Shown: one piece after another, positions 25,006 through 32,787 of the stretch
How the letters are laid out: each line of letters opens with the position of its first letter
Numbering within the stretch: the stretch's first letter is position 1
Source: DASQHM01 sp035632095
Lineage (GTDB): Bacteria > Pseudomonadota > Alphaproteobacteria > Ferrovibrionales > Ferrovibrionaceae
Direction: 5' to 3'
Assembly: GCA_035632095.1 (NCBI GenBank)
Contig: DASQHM010000097.1
Span: forward strand, 1 to 37,835
Length of the DNA stretch: 37,835 bases
Program-made: the position numbers and the translations under genes
The notes under the pieces: generated by a model
The model's input: only the letters and a program-made list of their open reading frames with translations
Database searches by the model: none
Told to the model about the DNA's origin: nothing

Positions 25006-25992
25006 ATGCGGGTCGTTATCACCGGTGGCGGCGGATTTCTCGGAAAACGGCTGGCCAAGGAAATCCTGGCGCGCGGCACGCTTACGGGCCCCTCGGGCGT
25101 TGCGGAGCGGATCGAAGAATTGGTGCTGTTCGATGCTGCCGCACCGTCGCCGGCGTTCGAGGATCGACGCGTGACAGCCGTCATCGGCGACATCGCGGAG
25201 AGTTCTGACGCGCGTGCGCTGATTACGGCCGGCACGGCGTCGGTGTTTCATCTGGCTGCCGTGGTCAGCGCGGGCGCCGAGGCGGATTTCGATCTCGGCT
25301 ATCGCGTCAATCTGGACGGAACGCGCAATCTGCTGGAAGCCTGCCGCGCACAGCCGCGCCCGGTGCGCTTTGTCTTTGCATCCTCGGTCGCCACCTACGG
25401 CGGGGACATACCCGAGACCGTCACGGATGCGACGCCGCAAACGCCGGAAACGTCCTACGGCGCGCAAAAGACCATCGGCGAGCTGCTGGTCAACGACTAT
25501 AGCCGCAAAGGTTATCTCGACGGCCGCTCGCTCCGGCTGCCCACCATCACGGTCCGCCCCGGCAAACCGAACAAGGCTGCCTCGGGCTGGGCGAGTTCGA
25601 TCATGCGCGAACCCTTGCAAGGCCAGGACGTGACGATCCCGGTTTCACCGGAGACGCGGATGGCCTGTCTCAGCCCGCGCCGCGTCATCGCCGCGTTCAT
25701 CCGCGCGCACGAATTGCCCGCGGCATCGTTGGGGCGTTGGCGGTCCGTGGTCTTGCCCGGCATCTCCGTCGCCGCGAAGGACATGGCCGCAGCGGTGCAG
25801 CGGCACGCGGGAAATCGCAAGATCGGCCGCATCCATTGGGAGGCCGACGCGGCGATCCAGAAGATCAACGACGGCTGGCCCAAGGCGACGGCGTCGGAGC
25901 GCGCGCGCCGGCTCGGGTTCGAAGGCGACACGGGCATCGACGAAATCGTCAAGGGCTTCATCGAGGACGAGTTGGAAGGAGCCCCACGCTGA
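25006..25992 (+). CDS. denD: NAD-dependent epimerase family, D-erythronate dehydrogenase-like
   Basis: 328 aa, ATG with GGGAGGG upstream. An extended SDR with N-terminal nucleotide loop GGGGFLG (7-13), the family segment VFHLAAVVSAGAE, and active-site pair Y151/K155 in SYGAQK. The segments FASSVATYGGDIP, LRLPTITVRPGKPNKAAS (in part) and SETRMACLSPRRVI-like residues are typical of DenD, which oxidises D-erythronate with NAD+ in the cytoplasm. The stop overlaps the ATG of an SDR gene (TGATG), so the two are co-translated. Other genes of the tetronate route (DUF1537 kinase, OtnC aldolase) are not in the window; a Hyi/OtnI-like gene is 17 kb away. Substrate assignment is by family only. Confidence 0.87.
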   Translation: MRVVITGGGGFLGKRLAKEILARGTLTGPSGVAERIEELVLFDAAAPSPAFEDRRVTAVIGDIAESSDARALITAGTASVFHLAAVVSAGAEADFDLGYRVNLDGTRNLLEACRAQPRPVRFVFASSVATYGGDIPETVTDATPQTPETSYGAQKTIGELLVNDYSRKGYLDGRSLRLPTITVRPGKPNKAASGWASSIMREPLQGQDVTIPVSPETRMACLSPRRVIAAFIRAHELPAASLGRWRSVVLPGISVAAKDMAAAVQRHAGNRKIGRIHWEADAAIQKINDGWPKATASERARRLGFEGDTGIDEIVKGFIEDELEGAPR

Positions 25993-26756
25993 TGAACATG
26001 TTCGATCTGACGGGCCGCGTCGCCGTCGTCACCGGCGGCAACGGCGGCATCGGCCTCGGCATGGCGAAGGGTATGGCGAGCGCCGGCGCCGCCGTTGCCG
26101 TGGCGGGGCGGAACGCAAAGAAGAGCGCGGCGGCGGTCGGCGAAATCGAAGCGCTCGGCGGCAAGGCGGCCGCGATCGAGGTCGACGTGAACGATGCCAA
26201 CTCCTGCCGCGCCATGATCGCGGCGGCAACGAAGCGCTTCGGCCGGCTCGACATCCTGGTCAACAACGCCGGCATCAATATCCGCAAACCGCCGCAGGAC
26301 ATGGCGATCGAGGAATGGAACCAGGTATTGACCACGAATTTGACCGCCGCATTCGCATGCGCTCAGGCCGCCTACCCGGAGATGAAAAAGGTCGGCGGCG
26401 GCAAGATCATCAACATCGGATCGATGATGTCCATCTTCGGCGCGTCGTTTGCCGTCGCCTACGGCGCGAGCAAGGGAGGCATCGTGCAGCTCACCAGGGG
26501 CCTGGCCACCGCCTGGGCACGCGACAACATCCAGGTGAACGCGGTGCTGCCGGGCTGGATCGACACGGACTTGACGCGACGAGCCCGCGAGCAGGTGCCG
26601 GGCTTGCACGACAGCGTGCTCGCCCGCACGCCGGCCAGGCGATGGGGCGCGCCCGAGGACCACGCCGGCATCGCCGTCTTCCTCGCCAGTCCGGCTTCGG
26701 ACTTCGTCACCGGAGCCGCCATTCCGGTGGACGGCGGCTATTCCGTGATGGGCTAG
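25992..26756 (+). CDS. Classical short-chain dehydrogenase/reductase (glucose/gluconate dehydrogenase-like)
   Basis: 254 aa, normal for classical SDRs. The nucleotide loop TGGNGGIGLG (14-23), NNAG (91-94), the active-site serine region NIGSMMS (about S144) and Y157/K161 in AYGASK are all intact. The C-terminal motif PVDGGYSVMG is typical of KduD/gluconate 5-dehydrogenase-like SDRs. With the overlapping DenD-like gene it probably takes part in sugar-acid oxidation, but the substrate cannot be read. Its TAG stop shares CTAG with the stop of the convergent tam gene, so the two coding regions overlap by 4 bases and no terminator can fit between them. Confidence 0.92.
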   Translation: MNMFDLTGRVAVVTGGNGGIGLGMAKGMASAGAAVAVAGRNAKKSAAAVGEIEALGGKAAAIEVDVNDANSCRAMIAAATKRFGRLDILVNNAGINIRKPPQDMAIEEWNQVLTTNLTAAFACAQAAYPEMKKVGGGKIINIGSMMSIFGASFAVAYGASKGGIVQLTRGLATAWARDNIQVNAVLPGWIDTDLTRRAREQVPGLHDSVLARTPARRWGAPEDHAGIAVFLASPASDFVTGAAIPVDGGYSVMG

Positions 26757-27520
26757 ATCGTCGCCACGATGAAGATGCGACGGAACGGCATGATCACCTT
26801 GCCGTTCGCTTGCGGCGGATAATCACGCTTCAGCGCCTTGAGGTACAGGGCGAGATAGGCCTCGCGCTCTTTCGGCGGCAGGGGCTCAATATACGGCCTG
26901 AGACCGGTGCCCTTCACCCATTCGACGATGCCTTCGGCGCCGTCCATGACGTGCTGGTATTCGGTTTCCCAAATCTCCAGGCGCTTGGTCAAAGGCGCAA
27001 GCAGATCGTAGTAGAAGCCCGGCACCTCGACGCGTTGGCTCTCGCGCGCCGATGCAAGCAACGGCGACCACGGTCCGGCACTGGCCGCCTCCCGCATGTT
27101 GGTGTGCGTAGGCGCATTCTGATTCCTCGGCATCTGTATCGCGAGCGAACCGCCCGGTGCCAGTTGCCGCAGCAACGCCGGCATGACGCGGGCGTGGTCC
27201 GGCACCCACTGCAGGGCCGCGTTGGCGAAGATCACGTCATAGGGCTGGTCCGCCTTCCAGGTACCGATCTCGCCCTCGATCCATGTGATCGACGGGTGGT
27301 CGGCGCGCGCCTTCGCCAGCATCTCGGCAGAATTGTCGAGGCCGACGATGGTCGCATCCGGCCAGCGCACGGCGAGCAATTCGGTGCTGTTGCCGGGCCC
27401 GCAGCCGAGATCGATCACGCGCTTCGGCTCGGAGTCCGGGACCCGCGCGAGAAGATCGATGGCCGGTTGCGTGCGCTCGCCGGCGAATTTCAGGTATTGG
27501 CGGCTGTCCCAAACGGGCAT
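26753..27520 (-). CDS. tam: Trans-aconitate 2-methyltransferase
   Basis: 255 aa from the ATG at 27520, with AAGGAAG upstream. SAM-binding motif I is VIDLGCGPGNSTELL; further family segments are SAEMLAKAR, FANAALQWVPDH and IQMPRNQNAP. The start MPVWDSRQYLKF is characteristic of Tam, as is its length (252 aa in E. coli). The enzyme methylates trans-aconitate, a damage product that inhibits the citric acid cycle, in the cytoplasm. The gene overlaps its convergent SDR neighbour by 4 bases. It lies downstream of the GNAT gene on the same strand, with a 68-base gap. Confidence 0.93.
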   Translation of the reverse strand: MPVWDSRQYLKFAGERTQPAIDLLARVPDSEPKRVIDLGCGPGNSTELLAVRWPDATIVGLDNSAEMLAKARADHPSITWIEGEIGTWKADQPYDVIFANAALQWVPDHARVMPALLRQLAPGGSLAIQMPRNQNAPTHTNMREAASAGPWSPLLASARESQRVEVPGFYYDLLAPLTKRLEIWETEYQHVMDGAEGIVEWVKGTGLRPYIEPLPPKEREAYLALYLKALKRDYPPQANGKVIMPFRRIFIVATI

Positions 27521-27588
27521 GATTCTTCCTTGCTTATCGACGGATGCCGCCACCGATCATAGCCGAGTCGAGCCGGCTCGCAGCAGCC

Positions 27589-28137
27589 TCAAGCATCGCC
27601 GGCCAGGCGTCCGAACATGCGAAAGTCGTGGAAGCCGCCCTTGAACCACGCCCTTTGCCGAAGCGTGCCTTCATAGCGGAAGCCCGCTTTTTCGAGCACA
27701 CGGTCCGATGCGCCGTTGCCGGGCAATGTCCAGGCTTCGATCCGATTGAGACCGAATGTCCGATGGCCGCAGGACACCACCGCCCGCAAGGCCTCGGTCA
27801 TCAGACCGCGCCCCCAGAATTCCGGATTTATCTCGTACCCCACCTCGCCGAAGCGCCATTTCTTGTCGATGCGATTGAAGCGGATCAAACCCACGAACGC
27901 CTTCGACGGACTTTCCTCGATCACCCAGGCGCAGCCCTTGCCGCTGCCGTGGAGCTTGACCATCCAGCGTATGTACCGCTCGGCCTGCTGCTTCGTCGGA
28001 TCATCGGGCCAGTTCGAAAATCGCGTGACGTCCGGGATCGACAACATTGCCCGGAATGCTCCGGAGTCGCCCGCCCTTGGCGCGCGCAAGCGCATGCGCC
28101 CAGTGGTTAAGACCGGAAATTTTCGGGTGGCTGGCAT
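27589..28137 (-). CDS. GNAT family N-acetyltransferase (RimJ/RimL-like)
   Basis: 182 aa. It begins with TTGRMRLRAPRAGDSGAF, the opening pattern of RimJ/RimL-type acetyltransferases. The pyrophosphate-binding loop is present as NPEFWGRGLMTEAL, followed by NRIEAWTLPGNGASDRVLEKAGF and the final aromatic segment. It should transfer an acetyl group from acetyl-CoA to an amine, in many relatives the N-terminus of a ribosomal protein, but the acceptor here is unknown. It is divergent from typA, sharing a 127-base upstream region. Confidence 0.9.
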   Translation of the reverse strand: MPATRKFPVLTTGRMRLRAPRAGDSGAFRAMLSIPDVTRFSNWPDDPTKQQAERYIRWMVKLHGSGKGCAWVIEESPSKAFVGLIRFNRIDKKWRFGEVGYEINPEFWGRGLMTEALRAVVSCGHRTFGLNRIEAWTLPGNGASDRVLEKAGFRYEGTLRQRAWFKGGFHDFRMFGRLAGDA

Positions 28138-28211
28138 CGGTTACCGGGCGGGCTTCGCGAATTCTTCATGGTCTCTCAGCGCAAGGGCGGATGCATAGCA
28201 TCCCGGCCCGC

Positions 28212-28243
28212 TTGCGCCAAATCACGTTGGGCTGTATACAGCC
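28212..28243 (+). promoter_or_regulatory. typA promoter with a perfect palindrome over the -10 box
   Basis: TTGCGC (28212-28217), 17-base spacer, TATACA (28235-28240), with the start codon about 25 bases on. The -10 box lies inside the perfect 14-base palindrome GGCTGTATACAGCC (28230-28243), which could be a repressor site. Confidence 0.5.
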
Positions 28244-28264
28244 GCACCCCGTACTGGATCGATC

Positions 28265-30091
28265 ATGGATATCCGCAACGTCGCCATCATTGCGCACGTC
28301 GACCACGGCAAGACGACCCTGGTCGATTGCCTGCTGCGCCAGAGCGGCACCTTCCGCGAAAATCAGCAAGTTGCGGAACGGGCAATGGATTCCAACGAGC
28401 TGGAACGCGAACGCGGCATCACGATTCTGGCCAAATGCACCTCGGTCGTCTGGCACGGCACCCGCATCAACATCGTCGACACGCCGGGCCACGCGGACTT
28501 CGGCGGCGAGGTCGAACGCATCCTGTCCATGGTCGACGGCGTCGTGGTCCTCGTCGACGCGGCAGAGGGGCCGATGCCCCAGACCAAATTCGTCACCGGC
28601 AAGGCGCTGCGTCTCGGACTTCGCCCGATCGTCGTCATCAACAAGGCCGACCGGCCCGATGCCCGTGCGCACGAGGTGCACGACGAGGTCTTCGATCTTT
28701 TCGCCGTGCTGGACGCGAACGACGCGCAACTCGACTTCCCCACCCTGTTCGCTTCCGCCAAGCAAGGCTGGGCCGTCACCGACCTCGCCCAGCCGCATAA
28801 GGACATGGCGCCGCTGTTCGACCTGATCCTGCGCCATGTGCCGCCGCCGGTGGCGGAGCCGGACGAGCCCTTCCGCATGCTGGTCACCACCTTGGAGGCC
28901 GACGCCTATCTCGGCCGCGTGTTGACCGGGCGCATTCAATCCGGCTCGGTCAAGGCCAATGCCACGATCAAGGCCATCGATCAGGACGGCAAGACGATCG
29001 AGCAGGCGCGGATCACCAAACTTCTGGCCTTCCGCGGGCTCGAGCGCATCGGGGCCGATCAGGTCGAGGCGGGCGACATCGTCGCCATCGCCGGCTTGAA
29101 GCAGGCGACCGTGGCAGACACGCTTTGCGAGCTTTCGGTGGACCAGCCGATCCGCGCGCAGCCGATCGATCCGCCGACGCTCGCCATGACATTCTCGGTC
29201 AACGATTCGCCGCTTGCGGGGCGCGAGGGCGACAAGGTGACCAGCCGCGTCATCGGCACGCGGCTCTTTCGGGAAGCGGAAGGCAATGTGGCGATCCGTG
29301 TGCGCGAGAGCGACGACCGCGACTCCTACGAGGTCGCGGGCCGCGGCGAGCTGCAGCTCGGCGTGCTGATCGAGACCATGCGACGCGAAGGATTCGAACT
29401 CTCCATCAGTCGCCCACGCGTGCTGATGCGGAGCGACCCCGAAACCGGCCAGCAACAGGAGCCCATCGAAGAAGTCACGGTCGATGTGGACGACGGCTAC
29501 ACCGGGATCGTCGTGGAGAAGCTTTCCGAGCGGCGTGCCGAATTGCGCGACATGCGGCCGTCCGGCGGCGGCAAGACCCGCATCGTCTTCCATGCGCCGT
29601 CGCGGGGACTAATCGGCTATCACGGCGAATTTCTCACCGACACGCGCGGCACCGGTGTGATGAACCGGATCTTTCATGCCTATGCGCCGTTCAAGGGACC
29701 GATCCAGGGCCGCCGCAACGGCGTGCTGATCTCGAATTCCGACGGCGATGCGGTCGCCTATGCGTTGTGGAACCTGGAAGAACGGGGACCGATGTTCATC
29801 GACCCGGGCGTCCAGGTTTACGGCGGCATGATCATCGGCGAGCACACGCGCGACAATGACCTGGACGTCAATCCGCTGAAGGGCAAGCAGCTCACCAATA
29901 TTCGCACCACGGCGAAGGACGAAATGGTGCGCCTGACGCCGCCGCGCAAAATGTCGCTCGAGCAGGCCATCGCCTATATCGCCGACGACGAACTGGTCGA
30001 AGTGACGCCGAAATCGATCCGCTTGCGCAAGCGCTTCCTCGATCCGAACGACCGCAAGCGCGCCAACCGCGCCGCCGAAGCCAACGCCTGA
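28265..30091 (+). CDS. typA: Translational GTPase TypA/BipA
   Basis: 608 aa, the normal length. The GTPase motifs are intact: G1 AHVDHGKTT (10-18), G2 region ERERGITI, G3 DTPGHADFGGEV and G4 NKADRPD. EF-G-like domains II, III and V and the TypA-specific C-terminal domain (HTRDNDLDVNPLKGKQLTN) follow. TypA binds the ribosome and supports ribosome assembly and translation under stress and low temperature. The predicted leader is short, with only a weak GGA ahead of the ATG. A small hairpin, CGCTG-GTT-CAGCG (30094-30106), spans the gap to the convergent DUF2339 gene. Confidence 0.97.
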   Translation: MDIRNVAIIAHVDHGKTTLVDCLLRQSGTFRENQQVAERAMDSNELERERGITILAKCTSVVWHGTRINIVDTPGHADFGGEVERILSMVDGVVVLVDAAEGPMPQTKFVTGKALRLGLRPIVVINKADRPDARAHEVHDEVFDLFAVLDANDAQLDFPTLFASAKQGWAVTDLAQPHKDMAPLFDLILRHVPPPVAEPDEPFRMLVTTLEADAYLGRVLTGRIQSGSVKANATIKAIDQDGKTIEQARITKLLAFRGLERIGADQVEAGDIVAIAGLKQATVADTLCELSVDQPIRAQPIDPPTLAMTFSVNDSPLAGREGDKVTSRVIGTRLFREAEGNVAIRVRESDDRDSYEVAGRGELQLGVLIETMRREGFELSISRPRVLMRSDPETGQQQEPIEEVTVDVDDGYTGIVVEKLSERRAELRDMRPSGGGKTRIVFHAPSRGLIGYHGEFLTDTRGTGVMNRIFHAYAPFKGPIQGRRNGVLISNSDGDAVAYALWNLEERGPMFIDPGVQVYGGMIIGEHTRDNDLDVNPLKGKQLTNIRTTAKDEMVRLTPPRKMSLEQAIAYIADDELVEVTPKSIRLRKRFLDPNDRKRANRAAEANA

Positions 30092-30100
30092 TCCGCTGGT

Positions 30101-32743
30101 TCAGCGCGGCGCCGGATGCCCGACCGCGCGCTGGTAGGCGAAACCGAGCCCGATCAGGCAAAGCCCCAGTCCGAGGAACGACGCCACGCGATAGAGCCCT
30201 TCGAGCGCGGAGGCATCGAACAGGAACACCTTGAATACCGCCAAGGTGATGATCCCGAGCGCGACGTAACGCAGCACACGCATGTCCCGCAACACGCCGC
30301 CCGCCATCACGGCCGCGCCGAAGAGCAGGCACGCTACCGAATATGCCACTTGCTCGCCGCTGCCCGCGCCGCCGCGCTCCATGCTTTCGGGATGGAACCA
30401 GTGGCGGACTTCGAAAACCAGCCAAACGAAGCTCAGGCCGAGCGCGCCGCCCCCCGTCGCGATCAGGAGCCAGACCGATCCAAAGCGCAGGGCCCGCCAA
30501 GCGAAGAGACCAGCGACCGCAGCGGGCGCCGCGTATACCCACAGCAATCCGTTCAGGATCGGCCAAGTGCCGACGTCGGCGTGGCGCAAGGCGGGATTGA
30601 GCCACAGAAACGGCCACGCATAGGTAACCACGATGCCGGCGACGGCCGCAGCCTGCGCGCTCAAGACGATGGATCGCCTTGGGAAGCGCAAGCCCAAGGC
30701 CGCCAGCCCGTTGGCAAGGGCCAACGCGACCACGCATTCGGTACCGGCTTCAATCAATTCCGGCGGGATGATGAACACCATTGGGCCGCGGAAGAGCAGC
30801 GCGACCATGAACCAAGCGGTGTAGATCGCGAGCCAGATCGCCGACCACTCGATCATGCGCTGAAAGACATCGTCGCGCCGTTCGAGCAGCCACAACGAGG
30901 CGACCGTGAGCGCGACGATCGGCAAGCCATGCCCGTATAGCAGCCAAAGCCACAGCACGCCCTCGCCGGTGAACTGGGTGAATTGCAGGAACGTTACGTG
31001 CGCCAGCTTGGCGATGGTCGCGATCAGGAGGAGCGCCGCGACGACACGGAGCGGCGGATAGGGCCGGCGAAGCTCGCTCAGGAACGCCGGCAGGCGCACG
31101 TCCGGCGGAGCCAGGCGGTTGTCGAGCCAGGCAAGCGCCGCGATTTCGCTCGCCCAGGCTACCGCGATCCACACGCGCGTGAATTCGAACGGCACCGCAA
31201 GGCTGACGAAGCCGGTGACGCCGACCGCGTAGGCAGTGATGGCGTGCAGGAAGTTGTCTTCCGTCCGCCACTGCGGGGTTGCGCGCTGCTGGGCCAGCAA
31301 CAGCAACAAATAGACCGCGGCCAAAGCCAGAGACGCCACGCCCCACAGAACCAGGCCTGGCGTCGCGACGCGATACCAAAGGATGATAAACGCGGCCGCA
31401 GACGCGAGCACCGACATGGCGGCCCAACGCCCCGCCTGGGACGAGCTGTGCGAAAGGCCGATCGCACCGCCCGCGAGCATGCCGCCGATGGCGATCCCGG
31501 TCGCCATGTGCCGCCAGGTCTCGTCCTCGCCTGCCCCAACCGGCCAAAACGCCAGCACCGCGAGCGGGAACGCCACGCCGAACCATCCGAAATGACGGTA
31601 TCGCCGGTCGAAGCGGTCGAGCAAAGCGGCGGCCACGCACGGCGCCATCAACAACACCCAATCGCCGGCAACCCAGCCGGATCGACGCAGCACAAATGCT
31701 TGCAGCGCGGCCGCCGCGACGACCGCGGCCACCGCCACCGGCCAATCGGCGACGGAGGCGATGAACGCGCGGCGCCATCCCGGGAGCCCGACGGCAGTCA
31801 CGTAAATCGCCGCACTCGCGAGCACGTAGATGCTGAGCCAGATCCGCTCGTCGGGTTTGTCGTCGAACGCCAGCCAAACGGCGGCCCAGCCGAAGCCGGC
31901 GACGGCGGCGGTCGCCAGCAGCGCGATCCAGCCGCGCCTGCGGGCGATGGCGGCGATACCGACCTCGAGCGCCGCCAGGTAAAGGAAGAGCAGTATAGCG
32001 CTGGATTCCTTGGCGCCGACCAGGACCGGCGTCGCGAAGCCGCCGATCAGGCCGATGAACCCCACCAACTGGCCGTGCCGCAGCGCCAAGCCCACCGCGG
32101 CGACCGTCGTAAGCGCGAGCGCGAAAAATCCGCCGGTCGGCGTCAGCAAGTCGTAGACGCGCGTGGCGGCAAGAAAGACGCCGTAAAGCACACCGATCCC
32201 GGCAGCGGCGAGACCGCTTGCCGGCTGGCTGGCGCGCGGCCGCATCCATTCGCCGCCGCCGAGCAAGGCCAAACCGAAGATTAGGCCCAGGATGACGCGG
32301 ATTTCCGGGCTGAGCAGATTGCGGTCAAGGGAGTACTTCACCAGGAAACCGCCGGCCAGCACCAACGCGACGGCGCCGACCCAGACCGAAATGCGTCCGC
32401 CGAGCCGTTCTTCGAGACCCACGGCCGTTTTCGCGCCGGGCACCGGAGCGGCGGCCGCCGGGAGCGGCGGCGGGTCCGGCAGCGGCTCGGCGGTCACGGT
32501 CGGCGTCGCGGCCGCTGGCGCCGACGGTGCGGCTGCCGGCGCGGCCTCCACCGCAACCGCCCCCGGTTCCGCATGATCTTCAATCGCGCGCAAGCGGCGC
32601 TCCAGCAGCGTCAATCTGTTGCGCAGGTCGCGCAGTTCGCCGCCGAGGGACGTCCGCGTCGTCGAGGCAACGACGAGCGCGATGATCGGCAACGCCAGGC
32701 CGATCAAGGCCAATGGAATTACGAGTCCGACGACAAATTCCAC
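30101..32743 (-). CDS. DUF2339 family multi-pass membrane protein
   Basis: 880 aa from the GTG at 32743, which has TTGGGGGGCG upstream; a GTG at 32764 is also in frame but lacks a ribosome site. The first helix (MEFVVGLVIPLALIGLALP) is followed by a coiled segment (LRDLRNRLTLLERRLRAIED), a proline/alanine-rich linker (about 60-105) and then a long run of membrane helices, more than twenty by eye, to the end. This is the DUF2339 architecture. The protein would sit in the inner membrane. Its function is unknown. It is the third leftward gene after mtnA and the aldolase/SDR gene, separated by 44 bases, so it may be co-transcribed without being functionally linked. Confidence 0.9.
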   Translation of the reverse strand: MEFVVGLVIPLALIGLALPIIALVVASTTRTSLGGELRDLRNRLTLLERRLRAIEDHAEPGAVAVEAAPAAAPSAPAAATPTVTAEPLPDPPPLPAAAAPVPGAKTAVGLEERLGGRISVWVGAVALVLAGGFLVKYSLDRNLLSPEIRVILGLIFGLALLGGGEWMRPRASQPASGLAAAGIGVLYGVFLAATRVYDLLTPTGGFFALALTTVAAVGLALRHGQLVGFIGLIGGFATPVLVGAKESSAILLFLYLAALEVGIAAIARRRGWIALLATAAVAGFGWAAVWLAFDDKPDERIWLSIYVLASAAIYVTAVGLPGWRRAFIASVADWPVAVAAVVAAAALQAFVLRRSGWVAGDWVLLMAPCVAAALLDRFDRRYRHFGWFGVAFPLAVLAFWPVGAGEDETWRHMATGIAIGGMLAGGAIGLSHSSSQAGRWAAMSVLASAAAFIILWYRVATPGLVLWGVASLALAAVYLLLLLAQQRATPQWRTEDNFLHAITAYAVGVTGFVSLAVPFEFTRVWIAVAWASEIAALAWLDNRLAPPDVRLPAFLSELRRPYPPLRVVAALLLIATIAKLAHVTFLQFTQFTGEGVLWLWLLYGHGLPIVALTVASLWLLERRDDVFQRMIEWSAIWLAIYTAWFMVALLFRGPMVFIIPPELIEAGTECVVALALANGLAALGLRFPRRSIVLSAQAAAVAGIVVTYAWPFLWLNPALRHADVGTWPILNGLLWVYAAPAAVAGLFAWRALRFGSVWLLIATGGGALGLSFVWLVFEVRHWFHPESMERGGAGSGEQVAYSVACLLFGAAVMAGGVLRDMRVLRYVALGIITLAVFKVFLFDASALEGLYRVASFLGLGLCLIGLGFAYQRAVGHPAPR

Positions 32744-32787
32744 GGCGCGCCCCCCAAGCTGCACCAGCCGGCGACGATCGTTCTATC

